From assembly GCA_013368445.1 (NCBI GenBank), contig JAACJO010000003.1:558001-622000 (forward strand): DNA of 64,000 nucleotides. Reading direction: 5' to 3'. Origin of the DNA: Leucocoprinus leucothites. Taxonomy: Eukaryota; Basidiomycota; Agaricomycetes; Agaricales; Agaricaceae. The notes beneath the pieces are model-generated. The model saw only the letters and a program-made list of their open reading frames with translations, ran no database searches and was not told the origin of the DNA. This document shows positions 31,322 to 43,884 of this stretch, piece after piece (positions within the stretch are counted from its first letter, which is position 1; each line of letters starts with the position of its first letter). Both the position numbers and the translations under genes were made by a program.

Positions 31322-34300
31322 ACACCATCATTTCACCGGAGGATAAGGGTGCCGGGACGATTTGGGGATGGTGTTTATGCTTAGAGCTATCCATCGAATG
31401 GATCTTAATACTTTGTCAACATTTCATAGACAACGAAGCCTGGTTTCCTGTGATTGGTTCGCGGCGCTTGTTCGGCCACCACCGTTCGTGACTTCCTGCG
31501 TTATATATTGCTGAAGAAGCCACTTCATGGAACCAGAAATTTGGTTTGCAAGTATGCTGTCGACAGGCAGCTTGCTGTTTTGCTTCTCATGTACCCAGCC
31601 ATATCAATGGTTCATCACCAACATATCCGCTCTAGCTTCGATGTTCAGCCTTCAATGGGCAGGTCTGCTTCGGAGGTCACCCCCCTACTTGCGAGCGGAA
31701 TGCCCTTCCTCGTTGAGCACTATCAATGTCCTTCTGAAGACTGCCATCTGTTGACCTCTCAGGTGACTCATTCATTACATGAATATGGAAGAGCACCGTC
31801 TGGCGGATGGGATGTATTTTCTCACCGAGAGAGCAAATGGGTTCCTGTTCTTTCTAGGAGGCCCGAAAAAAGCACGGCTCGTCCTTAGTCACTGAGAAGC
31901 TCTATTCCTGTTGCTTCTCCCCATACTGCTGATCTTTGACCGAGAAACTTGACACCCGTTTAAATGGAAGTGAATCACTATTATAGCACCAAGGTGTGCC
32001 GAACATGAACAGATTCGTACCTTATCCAGATTGGACGGAACGCATGCAGTGTTTGTACCGAATCCACTAACTCCGGCATGTAGGCCAGGTATACTTGGAC
32101 ATCATGTTTGCCGGTATGTGACTTCCCAGAAGAGCTATTCATTTCACCCGCGATCGAGTGGCTTTCGGCTGCTGGCGCAGACTTAAACGAGACACTTAGG
32201 CATTTGATACCTGATCATCGATCAGGTGTTGCTGAGGTTGTATTATTGTGGTGCTCCAACTTTGGTAATCCTGAACGCCGCCCAGATGTCTCGACATCAC
32301 AATGTCCACTTTCGTAGAAATACTCGCATGCTTATAATCTCAATATCGTCGAAAAACATACTTCTCTGCTCTGGCCCTTGAAAGCTTGATACTCGACATC
32401 TTGAAATCCCCCCTTTCCGATCTCGCCACCTCTCGTACGACTACAATTTAACCCTCTGCCTGAATACCGAGCACGGAGATATGAAGTGTTGCTCTCGCCA
32501 TGCCCTTGACGGTATTATTGCGTTGTAAGTGCTACCATCGCATCTCCCGGGCAATGGTATCTGGCCGCTTTGCTGACCTCGAGTATGCACGCACCATCCT
32601 TGTTTCTCTCAGTAGCCATGTCTACACAATATAGACCCCGAAACAAAGCTCATTGAACCTCGAATCATCTTGAAATTGAAATTTTACTCTCAGGCAGTAA
32701 TCACTCCGAAAGGAGCGTGAATGCAGCGATTGATGGCTCTTTCCCCGTTCCCCGAAATTGAAAGGCCCGACACATAAGATCGTAGATCCTCAAAGAGGTA
32801 TCAGGACCAACTACATAGTACTATTCCATGGATACTGCCGTCGGCGAGAAACTATGTTTATATATGTACCATGTACGTTACTTTGTGTTCACAGGAGCAA
32901 GGGAGAATTTCAGAATTTCGGGCTTCCCAGAAACGAGAAAAGGACCGAATGGGGGGAAAGAACAAAGAGAGTGAATAATAGTATGTTCGCGCCTGGAACT
33001 CTAACTAAGCGGTGTCAGCGGTGACAAAACTCTATCGTGGACAGCCCTGTAAGTGCATATTGACTTGAACCTTGGAGGGAAAGGCTCTGTCCTCTTCTAT
33101 CAGAGGGTCCCTAGCAACAGGGCAGCGACGGATGCAACCCGTTCAAGGAAACTAAAAAGTCCAGATCTTCGGGGTTTTTTGGGCGTTACTTAGTTTATTC
33201 TTTGAATGTCGACCAGCGAGAAAATCAGAACAACAGATTATCCGAATTTCCCTGAGTGAAGGGCTGAGTGCTGAAGCTCCAGTATGGAGTGGATAGAGCG
33301 GTGCCGGTTCACTGAAACGATGGTGGTTATATGTAAGGTGTTATATGCAGCTCCATTGAACTGACATGAAAGTATTAATAGAGCCGCAGTGGCAAAATTC
33401 AAGAGCCCATGCCTCCGACCGGACCGGTCGGCGTAGGCATGAGTACTTCATTGGCGCATTGGTCGAGAAGGATAGTGCTACCGATGAGATTTATTTGATT
33501 ATATATCCTGGGAGATTATATTTTGCCAAGAGCACACTCCCATGGCGAGACGAAACGAGAATTCAGGTCGAGCGCGACAGTAAGGTGCTCGAAATTTTCC
33601 ATTCGGGGCGCGGGGATAGAGCTCAGGAGTTTCATTGAAAGTTCTGGTAAGTGCTACCATATGCATGTATCAAAGCCAAGGCTTGGTGAAAGGAAAATCA
33701 TTGCGGTCCATCAATACTTATGCTCCAATTATGGCAGAGTCATGTCAAGCTCAATTCATTCACAACTGATTGCATTTTTGTTCACAGGCACCCCAGGGTC
33801 CAACAGTCTCTCCTGAGCGAAAGCAGCTTACGAATCAGTGTTGATCCTGACAGTACGTTGAGTTGATAAATAGCTCAGGTCAACCAGGGCGTGAAGGTTG
33901 GGCAGATGCCCGGAGACTGGAATAGCTGAATCACGAGTGACTACCATTTTGTTTGATTAGAAGCGCAACCCTGGCCACACAACCAGTTCATCGTCACGGA
34001 CCATGGTTCTTCCCAGGGGGGCATCTGACATCTGAACAATCATCATGAAACAAACGATCCTTTCTGGCAAGAGGTATGTAGGTGAAAGCTCGTATATATC
34101 TCCCCGTTTACTGAAGTGCTGTTTATTTCATGAGCCTCGACGCTCTTACAGGCCTACCAAGATTACAATGAATTCCATCTCAAGCTCGGACCTTGGAATT
34201 TACATGAACTACATCTGTTTGTGCATGAATAAGTCCGAGAACACTGGTTGCAATTGATTTTACAGTATGAGCCGTAATACAGAACCGAATCGGATTTACG

Positions 34301-34417
34301 ATCTACAAAATACGCTCTTTCACTCGGTAACGTATTTAACGCTATTCTTTAAAAGCTGTCAGTCCCATTTCTCTCCCCTCGTCTACGACACAGTCGCTAG
34401 AGGATCAGGCACAAGTC
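31322..34417. other. 3.1-kb gene-poor region
   Basis: No gene can be supported. Scattered frames of 60-144 codons (for example 31454-31888, 32108-32317, 33366-33638) have no recognised domain, no consistent splicing and overlap in different frames. The stretch contains the palindrome at 33408-33441. It may hold decayed genes or unannotated RNA. Confidence 0.5.
33408..33441. repeat. 34-bp near-perfect palindrome
   Basis: Outer arms CATGCCT/AGGCATG and inner arms CCGACCGG/CCGGTCGG can pair into a hairpin of 15 base pairs, with a 1-nt apex and a 3-nt bulge on one side. It is GC-rich in an AT-richer setting. Confidence 0.7.
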
Positions 34418-36660
34418 ATGACAGCCACAATCGGGATCATCGGCTCCGGCCCCGCTGCTCTCATTACTGCTCATACGCTAATCAAGGATGGCTTCACTAA
34501 TGTACGATTGATTACCCGTGACAAACGTCCGGGTGGAATATGGGCAAGGGAACGAGTATATCCAGGTCTATCGCTGAACAAGTATGTGACACTTCTCTGT
34601 GATCCACTTCTTCACCTTCATGAATGTTGACGCATGGATTGGACCAGCGTATATGGCGAACTGCGGTTTTCATCTCTCGAGATGAAGCCTCCCCCTAATT
34701 CTTCCAAGACGGGTGGGCGCCTTACCGGGGAAGTGATGTCAGAGTATATGGAATCTTTCGCGGAGAATTTTTTGCAGGGCCGAATCACTTACTCGACAGA
34801 GGTGATGAAGGTCAGAAGAGGAGAAAATAGTGATGGCTGGATCATCCAAACCAAAGACTTGACGACATCCACTGTTACAGAAACCCATTATTCTAAAATC
34901 GTCCTTTGTACTGGGGTAAGCAAGGCCTATGGACTTATGAACCTCCGGAAGAGCTGAATCACGACAGGGTTGCAGTAACCCTCATATACCCGCGAGTCTT
35001 TCTCCACGTCCAGTGGAAGCATCTGGATTCAGAGGTCTCGTCCTTCATTCGAGCCAATTCAATCAGGAGCTTCCTCGCATCCTCTCAGCTGTCAAGGCAG
35101 CGTCGTCCGGATCAGACAAAGGTTCCGGAAGAGTCGTGATAATCGGATGCGGCAAGTCTGCTCAGGAGTATGTGAGCTTTCTGGACATTGGTTTGAATCA
35201 TGCTGAGCCCTGTTTCTGCCTTTCCTACTTCCAGCATTGCAGCTCACTTGGCGAATCAAGGAAGAAATGTCAGTATAGTATACGAACGCTTGGAACCCTA
35301 TCTTGCATCAAACCGCCCCAGGCCTGCTTTTTTGCGCAAAAGCCGGTATGGACCTCCCCAAGGACTCTACTCCCTCGTTGAATTCCGTTGTTCCTAGGGT
35401 TTTTTCTACACTGTCTCCCTATAATACGCTCCATTCACGGTTGGAGTAAGTAATTTTGATGTATTCCCGGTCTATTAGTCCTGAATTGGTACCCTCAAGG
35501 CGGTTCTTCCACACAACTTGGTTGGGGTCGCTGCTTATATGCTGTGTTTTTAAATTCATCAGTCAAAGTGGCGTGAGTATTCAACGTTGCAGCTACCGAA
35601 CACTCCTGCTAATGTGCTCGCAGTTCCAAGCTTACAATATTTCCCCGAAGTCCCCACTGAGGAATGTCGAATCCCTCTTCTGGCAACCGCGTGTCAATGA
35701 CTCCGGTGTAGCTCGTCCAACATCTTTCTATGGGCTTGCCGCAGCCGGAAAAATTCACTTGTGTACACCGGCTCGAGCAACTGGCTACGGTGACGACGGG
35801 CATTCAATCAGACTTAACAATGGACAAGAAATTGCGGCAGATGTGGTTATTCTTGCGACGGGGTATCGATCGTCCTGGGAATATCTCTTTGACGGTGAAG
35901 CACTTTCATGATCAAAATCCTATTCTTTTCGAATCTGAACCGTTGCAAATGTACAGATCAAACGGCGGAAGATCTTGGTATCAAAAGACGCCTTCTTCCC
36001 CCTTCACTTCTCACCGAAAACGAATGGAAGACATACTATACCCTCGAGAGTCCACCAACGAGTCACCTCAAGAGTGGGACGCCAATTGCAGCATCATCCA
36101 TCTACCGGGGTATTGTTCCAGCAAAAAACGTCCACAGAAGGGACTTCGCGATTAACGGCGCAATAGTATGTCCCGTATCCTTCCTCTGGTTAATAGCAGA
36201 TAGGATTGATTTCATCCTCTGTACATGTAGTTCACCGGAAACGCAGGTTATGCATTCGAGGTAGTTTCACACTGGATCTCTTCATATTTCCTTGGAGATA
36301 AGCTGAGACTTCCACCCACTCCCGAAGCTGCACTTGGAGAGGCAGACCGTCACAGTGCCTGGTGCGAGAGGAGATTCCCAGGTGTGCTTGGTAAGATGAA
36401 TGAGAGCATTAGTGCTGCAATTCATATTTGGTCGTGAGTCTTGCAAACCACTACCGGTCCTTGCCGTCATGCAGATTTATGCTTTCTTTTCTATAAACAG
36501 ATGGCCACAGGCAATGGATGAACTCCTAGAAGACATGCATCTTCCGAGTGCACGAAGTGGCGGCCGCTGGTATAATTGGATTCTTCAAGTCATTGACCTC
36601 AAAGAGATCATGAACCTCACGGAGGAACGCAGAGCTCTCAGGGAGGCAGGCCGACTTTGA
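34418..36660 (+). CDS. Flavin-containing monooxygenase
   Basis: Exons 34418-34581, 34648-34915, 34968-35167, 35235-35345, 35398-35445, 35500-35572, 35624-35894, 35957-36165, 36231-36433 and 36501-36660 give 568 aa. The FAD-binding motif GIIGSGPAA is at residues 6-14, the fingerprint FRGLVLHSSQF near 180, the NADPH motif IIGCGKSAQ near 205 and ILATGYRSS near 365. These are the flavin monooxygenase/Baeyer-Villiger class hallmarks. A hydrophobic stretch (TTWLGSLLICCVFKFIS, near 275) suggests membrane association. The substrate is unknown; no biosynthetic cluster genes are adjacent. Every intron is 50-70 nt and the frame is intact throughout. Confidence 0.92.
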
Positions 36661-36777
36661 GGTATAAGGTGTTTGGACTACCCTCACTTATATTCTAATG
36701 CTAAGTACATAGCTACAAATGTAATTAAAAGCTGGGTTGGGAAACCCCACGAGTATAGAAGGCGACTTTCTCGAGAA

Positions 36778-39765
36778 TCACGCACGCGCGTGCCGCTGGC
36801 TGGGCTCGAGCGGGGTGCGCAGCATGGACACATCGAAAGAAACGGACGCTGAAAGTGGTGCCTTGACCCAGGCTGAATCTCTCACAACAGCTAACAGCGG
36901 AAACGTAGGACTCGAGAGCTGCAGGGGCGAGATAGCTTCATCAAGGTCTTTTGAACCTGAAGCAGTTCTAGTGCTAGGCCTGATCATAGGTGTATCCGGA
37001 GGTTGAATCTGAGCGGTTAACGTCAGTGGGAACAGGGGCTGAGATTCTGTAGTTGGCGAAGAGTGTGGCGAGGCACAGAGCGGATCCGGTGGAATCGATT
37101 CCTCGACGTTGAGAAGTAGTGACTGTGTCTCCGCGACTTCTGGACTATTCGAAACCTGAGAGTCCTTTCCTAACGAGTTTCTCCACCTGATCCGGGGCGA
37201 TGCCGGGGCGAATGCGGATGTACCCTTGATTGGCTGGCCCAGCAACTGTACTTGAGCCCGAGGGGGAGTAGCAGTTCTCTTCTTTTTCCTCCTCTGTACA
37301 TCTTTCAACAATAAGCTATCCTTCGCACGCATGAGCAAAGGGCTCATCGGTGCCTCACAATCGTCCCCATCTTCAAATCCGATAGTGTCTTCGGTAGAAA
37401 ATGACTGCTCGGAGATGTTCTCCCATGTTGCGACGCAATTAGCTAAGGGCGAGCTAACGCCCGTCACCTTACAGTTCAGCCCAATACGGGTATTTGCAAG
37501 CGCCTTCGATCCGGAGCCGTTATTAAAGGCAAGATCGCTAAAGCCGGCGCCAAAGGAAGAAGAGGAAGTCACTGGTAAGCCGGACAGGGGCTGGTATGAG
37601 GTATCAAACCCACTGCCAATCCAGCTCGTGCTTCCACGCAAGCTTGGTCCATCCCCCTCCGAGTGAGTATTCGAATTTAGGCCACGGTTCTCGTCATTGG
37701 ACATGGATCCTACGACATCTGAAATGGCGCCCAGGTCCAAGCTCTTGTCCTCCAAAAGCGGCGTCAATGATCCAGGTGACATTCTTAATCTCGAGTATGA
37801 GCAGTGGTAGTCCCTTTTCTCCGGTATACACTCGATACCGCGTTCGCGTGGGCCAAGGACAGTTTCAATTTTCTAGTCGCAGCAAAGCGAATATAAACAC
37901 TATCAGTGGACTGTCATGAGTACATTATGATCCATAAAGATGAAACTCACAGCAACAGGTGATGAGTATGCCGATCTAGTCCTTCTAGGACTAGGACTCA
38001 GAGTGGGGCTCACGGAAGTCGCTCGTCTGTGTAAGAGTGGCGATGAGCTTGGCGAACATATTGTTGAATAGTTCGTTTCCCTATGGCCGTCATCCTCTTC
38101 GTCCCTGTCACTTGCCCTCAGCCAATTCACCCTCGGTGACAACAACATCCGTGATGAAGGCGAACGCTCGAAGTAGGGCGATGACACCCTCGAACTTGGA
38201 CTTGGTGGGGATTTATACATATCGTCGTAAATGGGTGTATACATCCTTCTCGGCGTGTTAGGGCTCATCTTCGGCTCAGTGTTGATCTTGACCCTGCTGT
38301 CCGCACTGTTTCTCCGCGTCGCGGGCCTGGGCAAAGTGACCGAGGAGGGCGAGGAAGAGCGAAAGGGCAGAATGTTCGAAAGTCCAGTCGAGCTTTTGAA
38401 CCCACTCGAAAGCCTAGGCGAGGTACAAGCCTTAGAAGCAGCAGAAGGGAAGGGGCAAGATGAAGAAGCTGGTAAAGCAGTCGACGAAAACGATGCTAAT
38501 GGCCATGGACGTGCCACGTCAGATTGATCAGATGTATGAATTAAAGTGCCTGTGCTCATCGGACTTCCAGCAAGTGGCGAGGTATGAATCCTAAACGTTT
38601 TGTCCGGGTGGAGAGGGAACGGAATATCGACAAACGGGTTTGGATTAAGGTGCGGCGAAACAGATGTGGGTCGAAGACGTGGTAAGTCGGAAGCCTGTGG
38701 CCTTAAACTGACTTGTTCATGGTGGTGTAGGTGCTGTTGTATCGGTGTTCGCATCTGCGGTGATATTTGTGATGGTGGCTCCGCCCGTGATGAATGTTCC
38801 TTTCGCTCGGGAGCAATACCAATAACAGGAATTCGGTTATTAAGGGATTTGTTAGGGTCTCTGTCATAGTCTACCGCGTCTCCAGAATCGTCGGTGAAAG
38901 TTCCTTCAGATTTGATATTATTATCATCGACGTGACTCGTCCAACCAGCACCGTGATCGAGACCAGAGCCAAGCCAGGCGTCGCTCTCGGAAGTAGAAGC
39001 GGCACTGCCGGTGGCTTCATTAGCTCTGTGCAACTCTTCAAGCCCACCACGCTTGCCGACCACCTGACGCTGTGCTGCTGAGGAAGTCTTCTTCATAGCG
39101 CCACTGATATCACCATTACTACTAACAGTCGCAGCGGTTGAAGGAGTAGCAGACCTCATGACCTCCTAAAACAAGAGTACCTCCCATCCATTAATCACCG
39201 GCATTGTCGGAGCGAATGAGCAGAAAGCAGACGCTACCTTTTGTCCAATCACATTCATGCTTCCAACTACAGGTCCTCTCGAAATGGACAGACCCAAACC
39301 TGAAGGCGTAAAAGACTCAATCAGCGGGCTGTTACCCGCTCCTCCCATGCCTACACCTGCATTGGCACCACCAGTGGAACTGCTAGCTAACGTTCCTTGG
39401 AAGCTGCGTAATCGTCCACGGGCACGAAGTCTTGGGTTGGGCGGCACGACCCCTGAGGTAGCATTTGCGATAGAAGTAGAGGAGGGGGAGGGGGTTTTCG
39501 TGATGGTGATGGTCGCAGAATTGGTGTTGGCAGTATTCTGTGGACTCGTTGGCGATGAAGATAAAGTCGGACTGGTCCTCGGGCTGCTTTGAGAGAGGAC
39601 AGACTTAATCTGAGCTGTCATCTGTGTCGGCGGTGACTGTGTACCATGATGATGAATTGAATGAGCCCTTGGCACCTGGGGTGAAAGAGTCGAACGTACG
39701 TTTCGTATCCCGCGTAAACCCAACCCAACAAGGCGTTTTGATGACGTCGAGCTTGGATTTGCCAT
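36778..39765 (-). CDS. Large Ser/Pro-rich unknown protein
   Basis: Minus-strand exons 39765-39238, 39165-37951 and 37872-36778 give 945 aa, converging tail-to-tail on the monooxygenase with a 117-bp gap. I do not recognise the family. The sequence is almost entirely Ser/Thr/Pro-rich and disordered, with dozens of SP and TP dipeptides (possible proline-directed kinase sites), a segment NTPRRMYTPIYDDMYKSPPS and a basic patch QRRKKKRTATPP (possible nuclear signal). A regulatory or scaffold role is plausible but not demonstrated. Both introns keep frame (phase 0) and have GTAGCG and GTGAGT donors. Confidence 0.7.
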
Positions 39766-40244
39766 ATTTCTAGAATATACGCAACTGCGATCAACGCAGG
39801 GAAGTTAATGTAAGAAGCTGGAAATGAATGGATATATGGGAGAAATGGCTTGATGAGTGAAGGGAAAGAAAAGAGGGGAAGGCGAATCCCCAGCCTGTTC
39901 TTGAACCTCTGAAAAGCTCCATGACCACCTTGGCATCGGTTAGCCTAGATCAAAACACTGCTGAAAAGCAGGTGAAAATAGGAGTAAGCGAATAGATCAA
40001 CATATACGGGGATCTCGGTCTGTGGCGATAGACTCCACAGGGCTGATGATCAGGACCCAAAACCCCTATCTGCAGCCATATGCGAACACTAGTGTAAAAG
40101 AAAAAAAGGTAATTAAAGCGAGCGTGTTTGATACCATTACTGTGTCCATAGAAAGTAGTGACAATTACTGCAAGAATGAATGTGATGATTAAGACACGAA
40201 AAAAAATAAAACTGAAAGGGAGTGAAAATTAAGGGAAATAAAAT
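39766..40244. other. Intergenic region between the SP-rich gene and RCE1
   Basis: About 480 bp; A-rich near 40090-40240. No gene seen. It holds the promoter of the SP-rich gene and the 3' end of RCE1. Confidence 0.5.
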
Positions 40245-41676
40245 TCAGTAAACATTCCCCGCCCGTTCATCAACATAGTTCGCCCAATAAAACGAATCTT
40301 TTGTATATGTCCAACTAGAGAGGAAAGATGCAAAGCCAGCTACACCGAGAAGATATGTGATCAAAATCCCTGTGGTTTGCAAAGAACAAAGGAAGAGGCA
40401 AAGGAATGGAAATGTCCAAAAGAAAATGGAAGAAAAAGAAAATCAGGAATCAAAGGAAGATTAGGCCGTCGTCAGTCAGAATGACGCCATGTTATCAGGG
40501 ATGATGAGGACGCACATTTCTTCTGTCTAGGAAACATCTGCATTTCATAACCAATTCTCGGAAATCCCATGAAATTACAAAACATATGTGCGGTTATGGG
40601 CGGATAAATCGATGACGTGCGAAGGAAAAGGTAGGAGGTGTAACATCCAAATAGAGTTGTGTACGTGAGTTGGAATACTGTAGTGGTGTTAGAACTGACG
40701 GTTTAAGGCAATAGACATACGTACGCGTGACAGTTACCGAACGTAGAGCGGCTTGTGAAGTACGACCATAACGGTTGAACACCTCCCAGGCATGGTGTAC
40801 GTGTGCTATCACAGGTGTCAGCATCTCAATCAAAAGATAAGCAATCGTGGTGACGGACCGAGGCCAAAAGAAAGTGGGGATAGGAAGATAAGTTGGGTTC
40901 TGGATACACCAGCAAGGTGTAGCACGGATAAAATGCAGCCTCTGAAGACCAGCTCCTCGGTCGGAGGTGCCTGAAAGAACCGTTTATAAGCAACCTGAGG
41001 GATCATAAAGAGATGAACGTACGGCTATGACATTTCTAATGCCTTGCCAGCTGAATATTTCCCTCCTCACATTCATTTCCCAGCTCCAATATTTCTGACC
41101 AGGCAGCACCCGGGACAAATATGTTGCGTACAAGGGACCAAAGAAAAGTACTGGCGTAATCAAATGCGGTTGTGATATCTTCCACAATTTGCTGAGGAAC
41201 GTTTGATCCTCTTTAGAAGATACACCCCCTGCCTGGGAAGGCACAAATCCTAATCGGATGGCTAAGTCCCAGAAAAGCTCGATCAGAGTTGAGGGGGTAG
41301 GGCTAGAAAGGGTCCAAAGGATATAATATACGACGATACAACACACGGTCGTCGCCGCGCAAACAGCGACAAGCCGTGCTTTGATGACATCGGGGTCGTC
41401 CCTCCACCGTTCATTTCTCATTTTCTCTCTGGGTCCCGTAGTACTCGTCGTCGCTATAGTACTTTTGCTACTCTCACTCGCCGTACTGCTTCCGTCAAGC
41501 AATTCTGTGGTTTGGCCATTCGTATGAGGGGAATCGGATCGTGTCGTTGGATTTGGATCGAAGGAAAGCCGGGCTTGAGCAGAAGCATAAACTGAGCCGA
41601 CGTATAGAGCTGAAAAACCAAAAGAAAGAAGATATGCAGTTGAGGAAGTGAGCTGTGGTGCTGTGAATGTGAGCAT
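40245..41676 (-). CDS. RCE1: CAAX prenyl protease 2 (type II CAAX endopeptidase)
   Basis: Minus-strand exons 41676-41023, 40970-40859, 40805-40725, 40677-40516 and 40369-40245 give 377 aa. It is a multi-pass membrane protein: helices near the start, WQGIRNVIA before the active site, the glutamate pair in APPTEELVFRGC (about 219-230), LAHVHHAWEVF with the catalytic His, LFQLTYTTLFGCYTSYLFLR, and HMFCNFMGFPRI with the final His/Asn. These are the Rce1/ABI-family residues. It removes the -AAX tripeptide from farnesylated or geranylgeranylated proteins in the ER membrane. The start at 41676 gives a hydrophobic N-terminus; an upstream in-frame ATG at 41733 is possible. Confidence 0.93.
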
Positions 41677-42419
41677 CCGCGCTCTTGTTGGAACGAGTGA
41701 CTGTGGTAGTAGAAGTTGAATTGATGAGGACAACGGAACTCATGCATCATGTTCAGGGGCGTGACCGCTAGCGGCTCCCGGCCCGCTGGGCCCGGTGAAT
41801 CCCTCCTGAGAACAAAATTGTTACGACTACTTACCATGATCATGATCTGGTAAACCCAACCCAGTCTCCGATCTATGCAAGCGTGCTTGTGAACCATTCT
41901 GTATCTTTTCGTTCTAACAACTCTAAAAATCTCGCAAACTTCTGTTATTCCTATTGTCAGACTACTCGTAATTGCCATCGAGCTGCCGAGGGCGCCTAAT
42001 TTCCCGACCAGCACCTCCGAGTAGCAAATCGACTGATGTTAGCCAAACTCTCTCTCTACAACTGGTGGGCCCTCCGAAGTATATTATGCGTAAATCTTAA
42101 GCAGTACTTGCCTTGTCACGAATTCGGAATTCGATCAATGACTCTCATCGCGCCAGTACTCCGCATGGAATTCTTATCCAAGGATTTCCGAAACGTCAAA
42201 TGCCGAATACCGGACCTTACTGACTCAAATAGTTATAGTGGCTTTACCACAACTTAAATGTTTGAGCTTGAACGTTTGAATTCTCGCCTCAGTGCTACTT
42301 CTACACCAGGGATTTGGTGTAGGTCAACTGACTAACACGGTGTCAGAATGTCTCATGTCTCAACGATAGACCAACGCACATACAACCACATTTTACCACA
42401 CCTTCTCAAGAACTTTATC
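41677..42419. other. Intergenic region upstream of RCE1 and the first HNH-like gene
   Basis: About 740 bp with divergent upstream regions. An in-frame ATG at 42348 could extend the HNH-like gene by 24 residues. No other gene seen. Confidence 0.5.
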
Positions 42420-43385
42420 ATGTCACACCCGTCCATGTACCAACTGCCAACTCGATTAAATGACGCAGCGATATACGACTGGGAAAACAAGCTCCTTTCT
42501 TCTACGGAATCAGAGGGCCCATCAAGTTATGAATTAAGTACAGCTTTATTTGAACGAGACACTTTTCTAGACAATCGTCGCTGCGTCGTATGTGGGATCC
42601 GTGATGTCGACTGCTTTGTAGATGGTCATATATCTGGCGGAGAGCCAGAGAAATTCATGGTGCGCACTTATAGTCAAAGTGGTGGAAGGATGCTGTGATC
42701 TGATGCACATCCCACTCAAATAGTGGGCAGACCTCAAGGAACGTGGCTGGATCCCAATACAAGCAGATCGCCTGCCTCATCATGAACTCCGGAATAGCCT
42801 GAGCATGTGTCTCAATCATTACAATAATTTCTTTGAGAGATATAACTTCTTCATACGGTTTATGCCTCAAGTAAGTATCCACTACTGCCAATTCTAGCTT
42901 CGGTCATGTTGATCAGAAGCCAACGCGTGTCTTGGGACCAGATACAGAAATTTGTGTTCGTCAATTACTCTGATAATCCCAATCTTCGTCAATCCCACGG
43001 CAAAGCTATTGCCCTTGATATCAAGGAACGTAATACTCCCTTCCCCTCCCTCTTCCTTATCCACGAAATGCGCGTCCGCGGATTCCACCCATTTCAGCCA
43101 ATCGCCCCAGGTATGCCCAAATATAAGGATATCACTTGGCAAGATTGGATTATCTCCGAAGGTCTATTTGACGATGTGACTGGTACTTTCAAGCGTCACG
43201 AGATGACTGGGGCCGATTGGACAGATTCCAAAATGTCACCATCATCCTTGCAAATCGGCACTACGCTAGAATTTAACCAAATCGTTGTCGAGGAGATACT
43301 CAAAGCGACGTGGCAATCAGCTTCGTGGAAGGCTTGCGTGGAAGCGAGCGAAGCGAAAGACAGGAATGAGGTGGCGGATTCCTAA
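42420..43385 (+). CDS. HNH-endonuclease-like protein, copy A
   Basis: Exons 42420-42659, 42724-42870 and 42942-43385 give 276 aa. The layout is shared with the next two genes: a polar N-terminus, ERDTFLDNRRCVVCG, a histidine segment (VDGHISG), then an intron, WADLKERGWIPIQA, RNSLSMCLNHY, NFFIRFMPQ, a second intron, then KFVFVNYSDN, SHGKAIALDIKERNTPFPSL, FLIHEMRVRGFHPF and a helical tail. CxxC plus H, N and H residues resemble an HNH nuclease core. Here the second His of the usual HH pair is replaced by Tyr, so catalysis is uncertain. The family is common in agaricomycetes with unknown biological role. Confidence 0.75.
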
Positions 43386-43884
43386 AAAAAAAAAACTGAG
43401 CTGTTCCAAGAGGAGTCAGTTTCTTGTGCTCATGATTCCGCAATGGTCACGAGAGTCCACAGCACGTAGCATATTCAATGCCTATTCCTTACAGTTTACC
43501 GACTCTCATTTCCCCTGTATTGTATGTAAGCTGCAGAGCGCCGCCATCAGCTCAGATCTCGGAATTCTCTGGTTCGGCTTCGATCTCATGGGTTCACCTC
43601 CAAAACTTCACCCACCGTCGCGCAGGCCGCGGAATTACACCCGACAAGATGATGGTTCCCGGAAGGACTTGCAGAAGGTAGGGCAGATGCACGTAAATCC
43701 TGGAAATTTGCAGAAACATGAGGTGATAGATCGCGAGGTAGGCGAGAACGTCGTTCAGGCAGGGAGTGATAGAAACCCATGGCCATTTTATATTAGGAAG
43801 GTGGGCGACAGCTCCTCAAATGCATGTTCTTCGACTGCTCCTTTCCCCTCCGCCTTCAATTCATTGGAGAGCATAGATATCGCT
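43386..43884. other. Spacer between HNH-like copies A and B
   Basis: An A-run directly follows the copy A stop. A long open frame (from 43285) crosses the spacer in frame with copy B but its first 200 codons are arginine/lysine-rich without similarity to the other copies, so I treat it as chance. Confidence 0.5.

Noticed and set aside
31454..31888. 144-codon frame in the gene-poor region
   Set aside because: Overlaps another frame of similar quality (31527-31754), no domain, no splice context; could not be supported as a gene.
43285..43884. N-terminal extension of HNH-like copy B (frame open from 43285)
   Set aside because: Overlaps the end of copy A in another frame, Arg/Lys-rich and unlike the N-termini of copies A and C; the ATG at 43885 fits the family.
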